DNA of 64,000 nucleotides from Zunongwangia pacifica (lineage in GTDB: Bacteria > Bacteroidota > Bacteroidia > Flavobacteriales > Flavobacteriaceae). The translations under genes were made by a program, and so were the position numbers. The notes beneath the pieces are model-generated. The model ran no database searches. It saw only the letters and a list, made by a program, of their open reading frames with translations, and was not told where the DNA came from. Shown piece after piece: positions 1 through 9,800 of this stretch (positions are counted from its first letter, which is position 1; every line of letters starts with the position of its first letter). Location of the stretch: positions 91,915 through 155,914 of the forward strand of contig NZ_JAKHSK010000008.1 of the NCBI RefSeq assembly GCF_023499215.1. Direction: 5' to 3'.

Positions 1-403
1 CAAAAGCAACGGTAATGACATCAAAAGAATTATCCTCGAAAGGTAAAGCTTCAGAATCTCCCTGGATCATTTCGATCTTGGTTTGCAGGTTTTTAGACAT
101 AATTTTTTTACGTCCTACTTTTAACATGCCTTCAGATAAATCTAATCCTACAATTTTTTTCGCGTTAGCGGCTTCAGCAATTTGTATGGCAAGATCTCCG
201 GTTCCGGTAGCAATATCCAAAACAGTCTCTGGCTGGTGATCTTTGGCCATTTGCACCACCTTTTTTCTCCAGCTTACATCTGTTCCCATAGAAATCACAC
301 GATTTAAGCCGTCATAATTTCCAGAAATATTATCAAACATTTGCTCTACCTGCTGCTTTTTGCTTTGAGTAGAACCTTGGTACGGAGTAACTTTTTTGCC
401 CAT
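1..403 (-). CDS. menG: Demethylmenaquinone methyltransferase (MenG/UbiE), 5' part
   Basis: The minus-strand reading frame begins at the ATG at 403 and runs off the left edge of the window, so only the first ~134 residues are visible. The protein starts MGKKVTPYQ and contains the UbiE/MenG family N-terminus ([18 protein letters not shown]). It also has the SAM-binding motif [12 protein letters not shown] near residue 65 and the acidic motif GLDLSEGM. This enzyme C-methylates demethylmenaquinone in the last step of menaquinone synthesis in the cytoplasm. Menaquinone is the usual respiratory quinone in Flavobacteriaceae and the electron acceptor of the Na+-NQR encoded further along. The gene is divergent from trkA. 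Ubiquinone-type UbiE activity is unlikely in this phylum. Confidence 0.9.
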   Translation of the reverse strand, partial: MGKKVTPYQGSTQSKKQQVEQMFDNISGNYDGLNRVISMGTDVSWRKKVVQMAKDHQPETVLDIATGTGDLAIQIAEAANAKKIVGLDLSEGMLKVGRKKIMSKNLQTKIEMIQGDSEALPFEDNSFDVITVAF

Positions 404-506
404 TTCTGCAATTTTGGTTCAAAGATAAGTTTTATAGAATAATTAGTAGATAAAGATTTCTGAATTGTTCTTATCTCCTCAGTTTTAGGTTTATTTAAAA
501 ATAACT

Positions 507-514
507 TACATTTG
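507..514 (+). promoter_or_regulatory. Promoter -7 box for trkAH
   Basis: TACATTTG matches the Bacteroidota -7 consensus TAnnTTTG and lies 28 bases before the trkA ATG. No clear TTG -33 element is visible at the expected spacing, so the call rests on the -7 box and its position. Confidence 0.45.
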
Positions 515-541
515 CACTTCTTTACAATTCTAAGCTGTTAT

Positions 542-1891
542 ATGAAGATAATTATCGCCGGCGCGGGTGAAGTGGGCTTTCATTTAGCTAAATTACTTTC
601 TTTTGAATCACAGGATATAACCCTGATCGATCCTAACCGGGATAGATTGCAGTATGCAGATACGCATTTAGATATTCGTACCATAAAAGGGGATGCCAGT
701 TCTATTGCGATTTTAAAGGAAGCACAGGTAAAATATACCGATATGTTAATTAGTGTAACCTCTAGTGAGGCCACTAATATTACGGTATGTGTGTTGGCAA
801 AGCAGCTTGGAGCAATGCGAACAATTGCCCGAATCTCGAATACTGAATTTTTAGAGAAAAAAGAAGAGATTGGATTTACCCAATTTGGGATAGATGAGTT
901 AATTTCTCCGGAAGCACTGGCGGCGCGAGAAATTGGTTTGTTGTTAAATCAGTCCGCTTTTAACGATTCTTACGAATTTGAAGAAGGAGCCCTAACCATG
1001 ATTGGTTTAAGTTTATCCAGAACTGCGCGCTTTGTGGGGAAAACAGTGAAAGAAGCGGCAAGGATATTTCCGCAGCTTAACTTTGTTCCTATAGCCATTC
1101 AGCGTTTTGGAACGCAGTATACTTTGATACCACGTGGGGATACACAATTTAAAGAAGGCGACCAGGTCTATTTTATCACGCTAAAAAGCGGAGTAGAAGA
1201 ATTGTATAAACTTACCGGAAAAACCAAACAGGAAATTAAAAGTGTTATGATCCTGGGTGGGAGTAAGATTGGGCGAAAAACCGCAAGGGATTTATGCCGA
1301 AATAACTTTAACGTAAAACTGGTTGAAACCAATAAAGATAAAGCTTACGATCTAGCCGATGAGCTACCAAATACACTGATTATTCACGGGGATGGTAGAA
1401 ATGTAGAATTACTTGAAGAAGAGAACATTCACGATATGGATGCTTTTATCGCAGTAACCGGTAATTCTGAAACCAATATTATGTCTTGTTTGGTGGCAAA
1501 ATCTAAAAGTGTAAAGAAAACCATCTCTTTAGTTGAAAATATGGATTATTTTCAGCTTAGCCATTCTATAGGGATCGATACTTTGATCAATAAAAAACTT
1601 CTTGCCGCAAACAATATTTTTAGATATATACGAAAAGGAGAAGTGGTGGCGATGACCAAGCTAAACAATATGAATGCCGAGCTTCTGGAATTTATTGTGA
1701 AGCCGGGATCTCAGGTAGCCGATAAAAAGATTAAAAATCTTGATTTTCCCCGTTCAGCAATTATCGGTGGGATTATTCGTCATGGCGAAGGAATTATCGC
1801 TTTAGGCGAATTTTTAATTAAACCCGGCGATCGTATTGTGGTTTGCTGTCTTCCAAGATCGATTAAGAAGGTTGAAAAATTATTCCTGTAA
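542..1891 (+). CDS. trkA: Trk system potassium uptake regulatory protein TrkA
   Basis: This is the cytosolic NAD(H)-binding regulator that gates the TrkH potassium channel. The 449-residue protein consists of two RCK (RCK_N plus RCK_C) halves. The first nucleotide-binding loop GAGEVGFHLA starts at about residue 6 with its acidic strand end LIDPNRD; the second (ILGGSKIGRKTA, then LVETNKD) starts at about residue 236. That duplicated layout is typical of full-length TrkA. I chose the ATG at 542 because homologues start MKIIIxGAG; an upstream in-frame extension to 512 would add ten residues that overlap the promoter box. The stop codon overlaps the trkH start by one base (TAATG), so the two are translationally coupled. 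Confidence 0.95.
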   Translation: MKIIIAGAGEVGFHLAKLLSFESQDITLIDPNRDRLQYADTHLDIRTIKGDASSIAILKEAQVKYTDMLISVTSSEATNITVCVLAKQLGAMRTIARISNTEFLEKKEEIGFTQFGIDELISPEALAAREIGLLLNQSAFNDSYEFEEGALTMIGLSLSRTARFVGKTVKEAARIFPQLNFVPIAIQRFGTQYTLIPRGDTQFKEGDQVYFITLKSGVEELYKLTGKTKQEIKSVMILGGSKIGRKTARDLCRNNFNVKLVETNKDKAYDLADELPNTLIIHGDGRNVELLEEENIHDMDAFIAVTGNSETNIMSCLVAKSKSVKKTISLVENMDYFQLSHSIGIDTLINKKLLAANNIFRYIRKGEVVAMTKLNNMNAELLEFIVKPGSQVADKKIKNLDFPRSAIIGGIIRHGEGIIALGEFLIKPGDRIVVCCLPRSIKKVEKLFL

Positions 1892-3387
1892 TGCCAAAAT
1901 TAAACTTTAAGGTCATTTTGCATGTTATGGGGCTGCTGTTAATTTGTAACGGTGGTTTTATGTTGCTATCGGTACTTATTAGTTTTATTTATAAAGATGG
2001 CGTAACACTGGGGATGTCTGCAGCAGCTTTGGTGACCTTACTTATTGGTACGCTACTTATGTTTACTACCAGCGGGCACCGTAAAGAATTAAAAGTTAGG
2101 GAAGGCTATATAATTGTAAGTTTTGGCTGGATCTTTATGGCGTTAAGCGGTTCTTTACCTTACGTGATGACCAAAGCGATCCCCGATTTTACCAATGCTT
2201 TTTTTGAAACCATGTCTGGTTACACCACAACAGGAGCTTCCATCTTAAATGATATCGAGTCGATCCCAAAAGGAGTATTATTCTGGCGTAGCTTAACCCA
2301 TTGGATAGGAGGTATGGGAATTATTGTCCTGGCAATAGCGATTTTACCGCTTTTGGGAATAGGAGGGATGCAGTTATTTGCTGCGGAATCTCCCGGACCA
2401 AGTGCCGATAAACTGAAACCTAGAATTACTGATACTGCAAAACGTTTATGGCTAATTTATGTAAGTTATACTGCTGCTGAAACCGTCTTGTTAATGCTTG
2501 CGGGAATGGACTTTTTTGATGCGATAAACCACGCATTTAGCACCTTATCTACCGGAGGCTTTTCTACAAAAAATGCCAGTATGGCTTATTGGAATGATAA
2601 TCCGATGATCCAGTACATAATCATCTTATTTATGTTTTTGGCGGGTAGTAACTTTGTGATGAGTTACTTTGCGTTTAAAGGAAAAGTACAACGCGTGTTA
2701 CAGGACGATGAGTTTAAGTGGTATTTCTATTTTGTAGCTGCCTTTACAATAATATCATCCTTAATTGTCTATTTTCAGGCAGATGTTTCGTTGTCGTCCA
2801 TAGATCATCCAATGATTTGGGGCGAGGGTGAAAGTGCTTTTAGACACTCATTATTTCAGGTACTAACGGTAATTACCACCACAGGATTTGTGTCGGCAGA
2901 TTTTACCATGTGGACGCCTTTCTTAACGATCTTTTATTTTGGGATGTTCTTTCTTGGTGGTTGCGCCGGGAGTACCGCCGGTGGGGTAAAAGTGATGCGC
3001 CATATTATAATGATCCGTAATGGACTGATCGAATTCAAACGAACTCTTCATCCAAATGCGATCTTACCGGTACGTTTCAATAAAAAGTCGATTAACAGTG
3101 ATATTGTATTTAATATTCAGGGATTTTTTATCCTTTATATGTTATCATTTATTATTGGTGCCGTGGTTTTAGCTGCTTTAGGTTTAGATTTTGAAACGGC
3201 TATTGGGGGCGCTGCCTCTTCTTTGGGGAATATAGGCCCTGCTTTTGGTGCGCTTAGCCCGGTAAACAATTTCGATTTATTGCCCGATTTTGGTAAATGG
3301 TGGTGTTCTTTTTTAATGCTTATAGGAAGGCTGGAACTGTTTACGGTTCTAATTATCCTTACACCATTTTTCTGGAGAAATAGGTAA
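1891..3387 (+). CDS. trkH: Potassium uptake channel subunit TrkH
   Basis: This is the membrane pore of the Trk K+ uptake system. The 498-residue protein is hydrophobic throughout. It shows the four pore-loop repeats of the TrkH/Ktr superfamily, with the filter glycines visible in MSGYTTTGAS, LSTGGFSTKN, ITTTGFVSADF and SLGNIGPAFG. Length and order match TrkH rather than the shorter KtrB. It is co-transcribed with trkA through a one-base overlap and is followed by a bidirectional terminator. K+ uptake is commonly a target of c-di-AMP, and a diadenylate cyclase gene lies about 41 kb away in this window, but a direct link is only an inference. Confidence 0.95.
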   Translation: MPKLNFKVILHVMGLLLICNGGFMLLSVLISFIYKDGVTLGMSAAALVTLLIGTLLMFTTSGHRKELKVREGYIIVSFGWIFMALSGSLPYVMTKAIPDFTNAFFETMSGYTTTGASILNDIESIPKGVLFWRSLTHWIGGMGIIVLAIAILPLLGIGGMQLFAAESPGPSADKLKPRITDTAKRLWLIYVSYTAAETVLLMLAGMDFFDAINHAFSTLSTGGFSTKNASMAYWNDNPMIQYIIILFMFLAGSNFVMSYFAFKGKVQRVLQDDEFKWYFYFVAAFTIISSLIVYFQADVSLSSIDHPMIWGEGESAFRHSLFQVLTVITTTGFVSADFTMWTPFLTIFYFGMFFLGGCAGSTAGGVKVMRHIIMIRNGLIEFKRTLHPNAILPVRFNKKSINSDIVFNIQGFFILYMLSFIIGAVVLAALGLDFETAIGGAASSLGNIGPAFGALSPVNNFDLLPDFGKWWCSFLMLIGRLELFTVLIILTPFFWRNR

Positions 3388-3607
3388 TGATTTGAGTTTG
3401 ATATAATAGTTTTTTATCCCAGATATTTTGGTCATTGCGTGAATTTTCAAAGAAAAGTTATATCGAAGCGCAACCAACTACAATGGAAGCTTCATCAAAA
3501 TCTTTTGCAAAGATTTCATTCAGTCTCTGGAGTTTTCTTAAATCGAAATCAGTTTAGTCGTTACTTTGGTAATTTTAGAGTCCTATTAAACTATAGGTTC
3601 AATAAAG

Positions 3608-3631
3608 AAAACCGGCGCATGGCCGGTTTTT
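3608..3631. terminator. Bidirectional terminator between trkH and aminotransferase
   Basis: A nine-base stem AAAACCGGC/GCCGGTTTT closes a five-base loop and is flanked by A on one side and T on the other. It can serve trkH on the plus strand and the convergent aminotransferase gene on the minus strand. The ~220 bases before it show no supportable gene. Confidence 0.75.
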
Positions 3632-3654
3632 AAGCTATTGCTTCTCGGAATAAA

Positions 3655-4845
3655 CTATTCAGTTAAAGCAGATTTTATTCTTTTTAAAGCTTCTTCAATT
3701 TGTTCTTCACTGGCTGCATAAGAAATTCTGATACATTCTGGATTTCCAAAAGCATCACCGGTAACAGTTGCTACAAGTGCTTCTTCTAATAAGAACATAG
3801 AGAAATCTGTCGCATTGTTAATAGTGTGTCCTTTAATGGTTTTCCCGAAGTAATACGAGATATTTGGAAAAACATAAAAAGCACCTTCAGGCTCTGTAGT
3901 TTCAAAACCTTCGATCTCGTTTAGTAAGTCTATAATTAGCTTTCTTCTGGATTTAAAGGTATCTACCATGTAGCTAATTTTGCTCACCGGTGCTTCTAAA
4001 GCGGTAATAACTGCTCTTTGTGCAATACAATTGGCACCGCTGGTTACTTGTCCCTGTAGTTTGTTGCAGGCACGTGCGATCCAGGCAGGAGCTCCAATAT
4101 AACCAATTCTCCATCCTGTCATGGCAAAAGCTTTTGCAACTCCGTTAACGGTAACGGTACGGTCGTACATATCTTCAAACTCGGCCATAGAGGCGTGCGC
4201 ACCAATGTAGTTGATGTGCTCGTAAATTTCGTCACTTACTACAATAATATCTGGGTGTTTTACCAAAACATCAGCTAAAGCTCTAAGCTCTTCTTTTGTA
4301 TACACCATACCACTTGGGTTACATGGTGAGCTGTACCAAAGCATCTTTGTTTTAGGGGTAATAGCTGCTTCAAGTTGTTCTGGAGTCATTTTAAAGTTAG
4401 ACTCTAAAGTAGTAGGAACTTCTACAGGAACACCTTCTGCAAGTTTTACAATTTCAGCATAACTTACCCAGTAAGGACATGGTAAAATAACTTCATCTCC
4501 TGGGTTAAGCATGGCTAAAGCTACATTTGCCAAAGATTGTTTAGCTCCTGTAGAAACCACGATCTGAGGATGTGTATAGGTTAAATTATTATCTCTTTTG
4601 AATTTAGTAATAATAGCATCCTTAAGCTCTACATAACCATCTACCGGGCTGTACGAGTTATAATTATCGTTAATGGCCTGGATAGCGGCATCTTTAATAA
4701 AATCTGGGGTATTAAAATCTGGCTCTCCCAGTGAAAGCCCAATAATATCTTTACCTTCTGCCCTCAATTCACGCGCTTTAGCTGCCATTGCCAGCGTTTG
4801 CGAGGTTGCTAAATTGTTAATCCTGTTAGAGAGTTTTTCTTGCAT
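3655..4845 (-). CDS. Pyridoxal-phosphate aminotransferase, aspartate aminotransferase class I
   Basis: This is a 396-residue fold-type I aminotransferase, most like the class Ib aspartate/prephenate aminotransferases. Visible motifs are the N-terminal GLSLGEPDFNTPDFI, the substrate-carboxylate region SSPCNPSGMVY, the PLP-ring aspartate in VVSDEIYEHI, the PLP lysine in VAKAFAMTGWRIGY and the C-terminal arginine in CIRISYA. It would transfer amino groups between aspartate (or aromatic amino acids) and 2-oxoglutarate in the cytoplasm. It is convergent with trkH and lies 24 bases downstream of the desaturase gene on the same strand. The exact substrate cannot be told from sequence; aspC or aspB would be plausible names. 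Confidence 0.9.
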   Translation of the reverse strand: MQEKLSNRINNLATSQTLAMAAKARELRAEGKDIIGLSLGEPDFNTPDFIKDAAIQAINDNYNSYSPVDGYVELKDAIITKFKRDNNLTYTHPQIVVSTGAKQSLANVALAMLNPGDEVILPCPYWVSYAEIVKLAEGVPVEVPTTLESNFKMTPEQLEAAITPKTKMLWYSSPCNPSGMVYTKEELRALADVLVKHPDIIVVSDEIYEHINYIGAHASMAEFEDMYDRTVTVNGVAKAFAMTGWRIGYIGAPAWIARACNKLQGQVTSGANCIAQRAVITALEAPVSKISYMVDTFKSRRKLIIDLLNEIEGFETTEPEGAFYVFPNISYYFGKTIKGHTINNATDFSMFLLEEALVATVTGDAFGNPECIRISYAASEEQIEEALKRIKSALTE

Positions 4846-4869
4846 TTTAAAATGATTAATAAATAAGTA

Positions 4870-5976
4870 TTAAGACGATATTGCAGGTTTTGTCCCCATT
4901 TCTTTTAAATATTTAAAATGGGCAATAATCGCTGCGCGTGTGGTTTTGTATTCGTTGTATGGTAAATTACATTCCCTGGCGGTCTCTTTTACGATCTCGG
5001 CAATTTTTGAATAGTGAATATGACTAATATTTGGGAATATATGATGTTCTACCTGATGGTTTAGGCCACCGGTAAACCAGTTTACTATTTTGTTTTTGGT
5101 TGAAAAATTCACTGTAGTAAATAACTGGTGAATCGCCCAGGTATTTTTCATAGAACCAGTATCATCTGGTAAGGGCATATCGGTTTCTTCAACAACATGT
5201 GCCAGTTGAAATACGATACTTAAAATTAAACCAGCGGTATAATGCATAACGAAAAAACCTATTAAAATTTTCCACCATGCAATCGATAATATAAGCATTG
5301 GGATTAAAATCCAAACCGAAACATAAATTAATTTGGTAATCGCTACTGTACTCCATTGCTTTACAGGATTAGGCATTTTACCGTAGGAAAGCTTTCTTTT
5401 AAGATACCTTCTTGTCTGCTTAAAATCTGTAGTAATCGCCCAGTTAAAAGTTAAAAGGCCATATAAAAAAACAGAATAATAATGCTGAAATTTATGGAAC
5501 TTTCGCCATTCGGCATGTTTTGAAAATCGTATAATCCTACCGGCATCTAAATCTTCGTCGTGTCCATGGATATTGGTATAGGTGTGATGAAGCACATTAT
5601 GTTGTACTTGCCAGTTGTATACATTCCCGGCAAGAATATAAATAGTGCCCCCCATAAATTTATTTACCCATTTTTTGGAAGAATACGAGCCATGATTTCC
5701 ATCGTGCATAATATTCATCCCAACTCCAGCCATTCCTATTCCCATAACGATGGTCAATAAAAGCATCCACCATTGCGAAATATTTAAGGTGAGAATAAGA
5801 AAGTAAGGGGTTAAAAACATAGAAAACATGATCGCTGCTTTTAAATGCAATTGCCAGTTTCCTGTTTTTTTAATGTTATTTTCTTTAAAATAAGTATTTA
5901 CTCGTTTGTTTAGGGTTCTAAAAAAATTAGCAGAATCCTTCCTCGAAAAACGTATATGTGGTTGTGATAAATCCAT
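4870..5976 (-). CDS. Membrane fatty acid desaturase (acyl-lipid/acyl-CoA type)
   Basis: This is a di-iron integral-membrane desaturase that introduces a double bond into acyl chains. The 368-residue protein shows the three histidine boxes of the front-end/linoleoyl-CoA desaturase family: HDGNH at residues 91-95, HNVLHH at 126-131 and QVEHH near residue 312. Hydrophobic pairs lie between the boxes. The glutamine in place of the first histidine in box three is typical of delta-5/delta-6 type enzymes and many bacterial DesA3-like proteins. No N-terminal cytochrome b5 domain is present, so electrons must come from a separate ferredoxin or reductase. A TACCTTTG promoter box lies just upstream. Regiospecificity is not predictable. 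Confidence 0.9.
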   Translation of the reverse strand: MDLSQPHIRFSRKDSANFFRTLNKRVNTYFKENNIKKTGNWQLHLKAAIMFSMFLTPYFLILTLNISQWWMLLLTIVMGIGMAGVGMNIMHDGNHGSYSSKKWVNKFMGGTIYILAGNVYNWQVQHNVLHHTYTNIHGHDEDLDAGRIIRFSKHAEWRKFHKFQHYYSVFLYGLLTFNWAITTDFKQTRRYLKRKLSYGKMPNPVKQWSTVAITKLIYVSVWILIPMLILSIAWWKILIGFFVMHYTAGLILSIVFQLAHVVEETDMPLPDDTGSMKNTWAIHQLFTTVNFSTKNKIVNWFTGGLNHQVEHHIFPNISHIHYSKIAEIVKETARECNLPYNEYKTTRAAIIAHFKYLKEMGTKPAISS

Positions 5977-5996
5977 TTGTATTTTTAATCTATAGT

Positions 5997-6004
5997 CAAA
6001 GGTA
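5997..6004 (-). promoter_or_regulatory. Promoter -7 box for desaturase gene
   Basis: The minus strand reads TACCTTTG, fitting TAnnTTTG, 20 bases upstream of the desaturase ATG at 5976. No exact TTG -33 element is seen. Confidence 0.4.
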
Positions 6005-6055
6005 AAATATTATACTTTCGAAACGAATTAAATAGCCACTTTAATACTAAATTTC

Positions 6056-6063
6056 TAATTTTG
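6056..6063 (+). promoter_or_regulatory. Promoter -7 box for rsmG
   Basis: TAATTTTG fits the Bacteroidota -7 consensus and ends 16 bases before the TTG start codon of rsmG, implying a leader of about ten bases. Confidence 0.45.
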
Positions 6064-6079
6064 TTTAAAAATTGATCAG

Positions 6080-6709
6080 TTGGAATTAATCAGGAAATAT
6101 TTTGACGGACTTAGTCCGCAGCAAATTGCTCACTTCGAAAAATTGGAAGATCTTTATAAAGACTGGAATCTTAAGATTAATGTCGTAAGCAGAAAAGATA
6201 TCGACGAATTGTATTTGCGCCATGTGTTGCATTCTTTAGGAATTGCTAAGGTGCAACAATTTAACCCCGGCTCTTATATTCTTGATGTAGGTACAGGTGG
6301 TGGTTTTCCCGGTATTCCAATGGCTATTCTTTTTCCTGAAGTAAATTTTCATTTAGTAGATTCTATAGGGAAGAAAATGAAAGTGGTTGAAGAAGTTGTG
6401 ACGGGTTTAGGCTTGGAAAACGTAAAGACCACGAATGATCGTGTTGAAAATATCGATGGCCGTTATGATTTTATTATTAGTAGAGCAGTAGCGGCCATGC
6501 CAACATTTGTAAGGTGGACTAAAGGTAAAATTGCTAAAAAAAGCAATCACGAATTAAAAAATGGAATTCTTTACTTAAAAGGTGGAGAATTGGCTGAAGA
6601 ACTTGCTGATTATCAAACTGCAAGAATATATAATTTAACAGACTATTTTGAGGAGGATTTCTTTGAAACCAAAAAAGTAGTGCACTTACCCTTAAAATAT
6701 AAAGGTTGA
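6080..6709 (+). CDS. rsmG: 16S rRNA (guanine-N7)-methyltransferase RsmG
   Basis: RsmG (GidB) methylates N7 of the conserved guanine 527 of 16S rRNA (E. coli numbering) using SAM. The 209-residue protein has the family N-terminal helix (FEKLEDLYKDWNLKINVVSRKD), the HVLHSL segment and the SAM-binding loop LDVGTGGGFPGIPM at residues 68-81. It continues with LVDSIGKKM and the SRAVA motif near residue 135. The start is a TTG: translation from it gives MELIRKYF, the usual length and start of flavobacterial RsmG, and no nearer ATG fits. Loss of this gene commonly gives low-level streptomycin resistance in other bacteria. It is followed by a strong hairpin shared with the convergent adhesin gene. Confidence 0.95.
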   Translation: MELIRKYFDGLSPQQIAHFEKLEDLYKDWNLKINVVSRKDIDELYLRHVLHSLGIAKVQQFNPGSYILDVGTGGGFPGIPMAILFPEVNFHLVDSIGKKMKVVEEVVTGLGLENVKTTNDRVENIDGRYDFIISRAVAAMPTFVRWTKGKIAKKSNHELKNGILYLKGGELAEELADYQTARIYNLTDYFEEDFFETKKVVHLPLKYKG

Positions 6710-6736
6710 AAAAGCGGAGTTTCAACTCCGCTTTTT
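6709..6736. terminator. Terminator after rsmG
   Basis: Thirteen-base arms AAAAAGCGGAGTT and AACTCCGCTTTTT surround a two-base loop and end in T5. The flanking A and T runs make it usable in both directions, so it may also terminate the adhesin transcript from the minus strand. Confidence 0.85.
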
Positions 6737-6849
6737 ATATTCAATTTTCTTTTATTAAAAAAAGACCTCAGAACTATCGAATATCAGGGATTGGTGTTCG
6801 ATGTTTTTAAAGTTTAGAATGCTTTTAAAATTCAGGCTAAAAACAATTC

Positions 6850-9800
6850 CTAATTTCTAACAAACTTCAGATTAGTCACGCCATTCTCTGTAAAAATTTT
6901 CAGAATATATACGGCAGAACTCATTTTGTTTTCCATTGGGATATATATTTCTGAAATGATAGGAACATCATTAAATTCTTTTATAAGGCTTCCGTTTATA
7001 TTATAAATTAATAGTCTTTTTATGTCTATTAAATGAGGGTTTTTAAGATAAACACTCTGCTCTTTCGATAGGTACAAGACTTTAAAGTTTCCTATAATTT
7101 CTTCTTCATGATTTTCAGCATTATCTTCCTCTTCTGGAAGTTCTGGTTTTTCAGGGGTTTCATTATCCTCTTCGGTTTCTTCATTTTCATTATCCTCTGT
7201 TTCGTCGTTTTCCGGGTCTTCATTATCTGTTTCTTCCTCGTCAGGATCTTCTTGGACGTCTTCTGGATCTTCAATTTTTTGGAAGGTAATCGCAAAGCGA
7301 TCCTTGTGATAACCGCTATCGATAGTAGCACTATATTTTTCAGCTTTTAAATCAAAATAAGTACTGTCTTTACGATCCAAAAGGTAGATTTTCTTTTCTG
7401 CAGGAATGTTTTCGAGCGAGTCAATTTCAATATAAAATTTATTATTGGATCGCACTAGAACTCCCAGTTCGAGAATACGATCTTTATTGAAATCTGGCAC
7501 TCCCTGAATAACAAGTGGCTGATCTTCCATGAGCCAGAACATATCTTCCTTTTGACGATCGTAAAGTGGTGCGTCATATCCCAAATCGAAACCTGAAGTT
7601 GAATTTTTATCGGCTCCCACGACAATTTGCCTATTAATTCCTCCAGGAGACTTAAAATTTAATCGGATTTTTTCGCGTTCGTCTGCCTTTACGAGTACGC
7701 TGGCATTCAATGTTTTTAGAAAAACACTCTCTGGTTTTAAAAACTGTGATTCGGTTGATATGCTTTCTTTAGAAAATACTCTTTGGGCATTTCTAAATAG
7801 AATATCTCCCTGGCTAATGCTAATATTGCTATTAGCGGTGTTCAAATAACTATTTACAAAAAATCCCTGTCCTACTGGAATATATTTTCCGGGCATTCGT
7901 TCACTTTGTGAATTATTAGCGTTAATTCTTTCATCTGTAGAAACGGCCGGTACACTTCCTATTAAATTTAATGCAGCATAGCCGCCAACATAATCTTTTA
8001 GATAATGAGAATTACTATCGCCAAAATGATCCCAAAAATATACGGCACCATTAAAAAGGTTTTTATCCCCAGTAGCACCATTCACCGTATTTTTATCGAG
8101 GTTATCAAGAATAAATTGTTCAGCATCCAGGGCTGAAGGATAAGGATTTCCAATAAGAAAAATTTCATTGGGTTGGATGCTCAATTTTATGTCTCCATTA
8201 TTTGGGAGTCCTGTGAATGTATAATTTTGCAAAGTGGAAATAGCAACCGAACCTGAGGTGCCTTTCATAGTGTAGCCTTCACCAGCTTTTAGTTTTGTGT
8301 TTTGGGTTATTTGTTTCCATCCAGAATAGCTTGCGATTTGATGAAACCTATTTAACCAATAGGTACTAATTCTTTTTAGTCCCGTATAATTTCTGGAGTC
8401 GGCCCAGGCGTATTGTCTATTAAATGAAATTTCCTGAATATTATCAGGATCGGTACCGTCTTTTAAGACTTCACCAATAGTGAATCCAGAATTTATTGAA
8501 TTGGTGCTTACCGGGGAAGACCAATAGTTGTAATTATAAGAATTCGCTGTTCCTTGTTGATCCTTCTGAATGCTGCCGGTACTGTTTGGATCTAGTACAC
8601 TTCCTTCTGTTTGGATTAATTGAGATTCCCCATTTAAGTCTATAATTCCGTTCAGTTTTAGATAATCGGTTACAATTAATGGATTGCCGGTCCCTCCTTC
8701 GGGAGGATTTGTTCCCATGATATTTAGAGTTCCTGCATTTGAAATTAACCCTAGCAGTTGCAAAGGTTTTGTTGAATTCGCATAAGGATAGAATATATCT
8801 TGGGAAACTTCTACAATATTCCAGTCTATAGTAGTTTCTCCATCAATACCATAACTACCGGGAACTTGCCAAACATTCCTTTCTGATATTTTTGAATTAT
8901 TTACAGTAGAAGCCAATAACCATGTAGTTGGATTGATCCAATTTTGGTTTTCTTCGCTTAGCACATAAGGAAATGGTGCAGTATTATCCTGGGTAGTGGT
9001 AATATTCCTGATAAGGCCGTTGCTGTGATTACCGGTTATTTCAGGTGTTAAACCTTTAGTAATGGCTTCAGGGTTACCTTTTAGTTGATAATATGCTTCA
9101 AGATCGATCCATTTTAGATTACCCGGTACATCAACAGGTAATAAATTTCCACGTAAAGGATCGCTTGCCACAGCAATACGTTGATTCATTAAAAAGCGTA
9201 GCTGTTTTTCAGAAAGACTTTTGTTCCAGATTCTTAGTTCTTCAATCCAACCATCAAAATAATTAGAGGGAATATCCTGATTCGCGCTGTCATAGATAGC
9301 ACCGATAATAAACGGAGAAGAAATATTACTGGGAGCATTACCGCTTTTGCTGGCTAAAAGAATCCCATCTATATATAACTTCATATTATTTTCCTGATAA
9401 ATCACAGCGATATGATGCCATATTCCTTTCTTAATTTTATATGAAGTTGAAACAGAATTATCATTCCATCTAAATGTTGGGGAACCTGCGTTGATGGTCA
9501 AATCATAGCCTCCAATATTTAAATTTTGAATATCCCTTTTTGAAATAATGGTTTTTAAACCGGTATTATTTTCAGACTTTATCCATGCTTCAATGGTGAA
9601 GGCTGTTTTATCGGCCATATTAAAAGAATCGCCTATTAAGATATGATCATCTATTCCATCAAAATCAAGCGTATTACAATTAGCAGATATGGTTAAATGG
9701 AAGTCCTCATAATTTGAACAATTTTCGTTCGATACGGTCCATCTTAACGTGTATTCTCCTTCATCGCCTATAAATTTGGTTGAAGGGTCGTTAGGATCGA

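Noticed and set aside
15..239. 74-codon plus-strand frame at the left edge
   Set aside because: It is antisense to menG, whose SAM-binding motif is unmistakable.
3439..3633. 64-codon frame in the trkH-aminotransferase gap
   Set aside because: It overlaps the terminator hairpin, has no start context and no recognisable features.
7092..7350. Lys- and Phe-rich frames on both strands in the adhesin linker
   Set aside because: These are by-products of the acidic GAA/GAT/AAT-rich linker of the adhesin.
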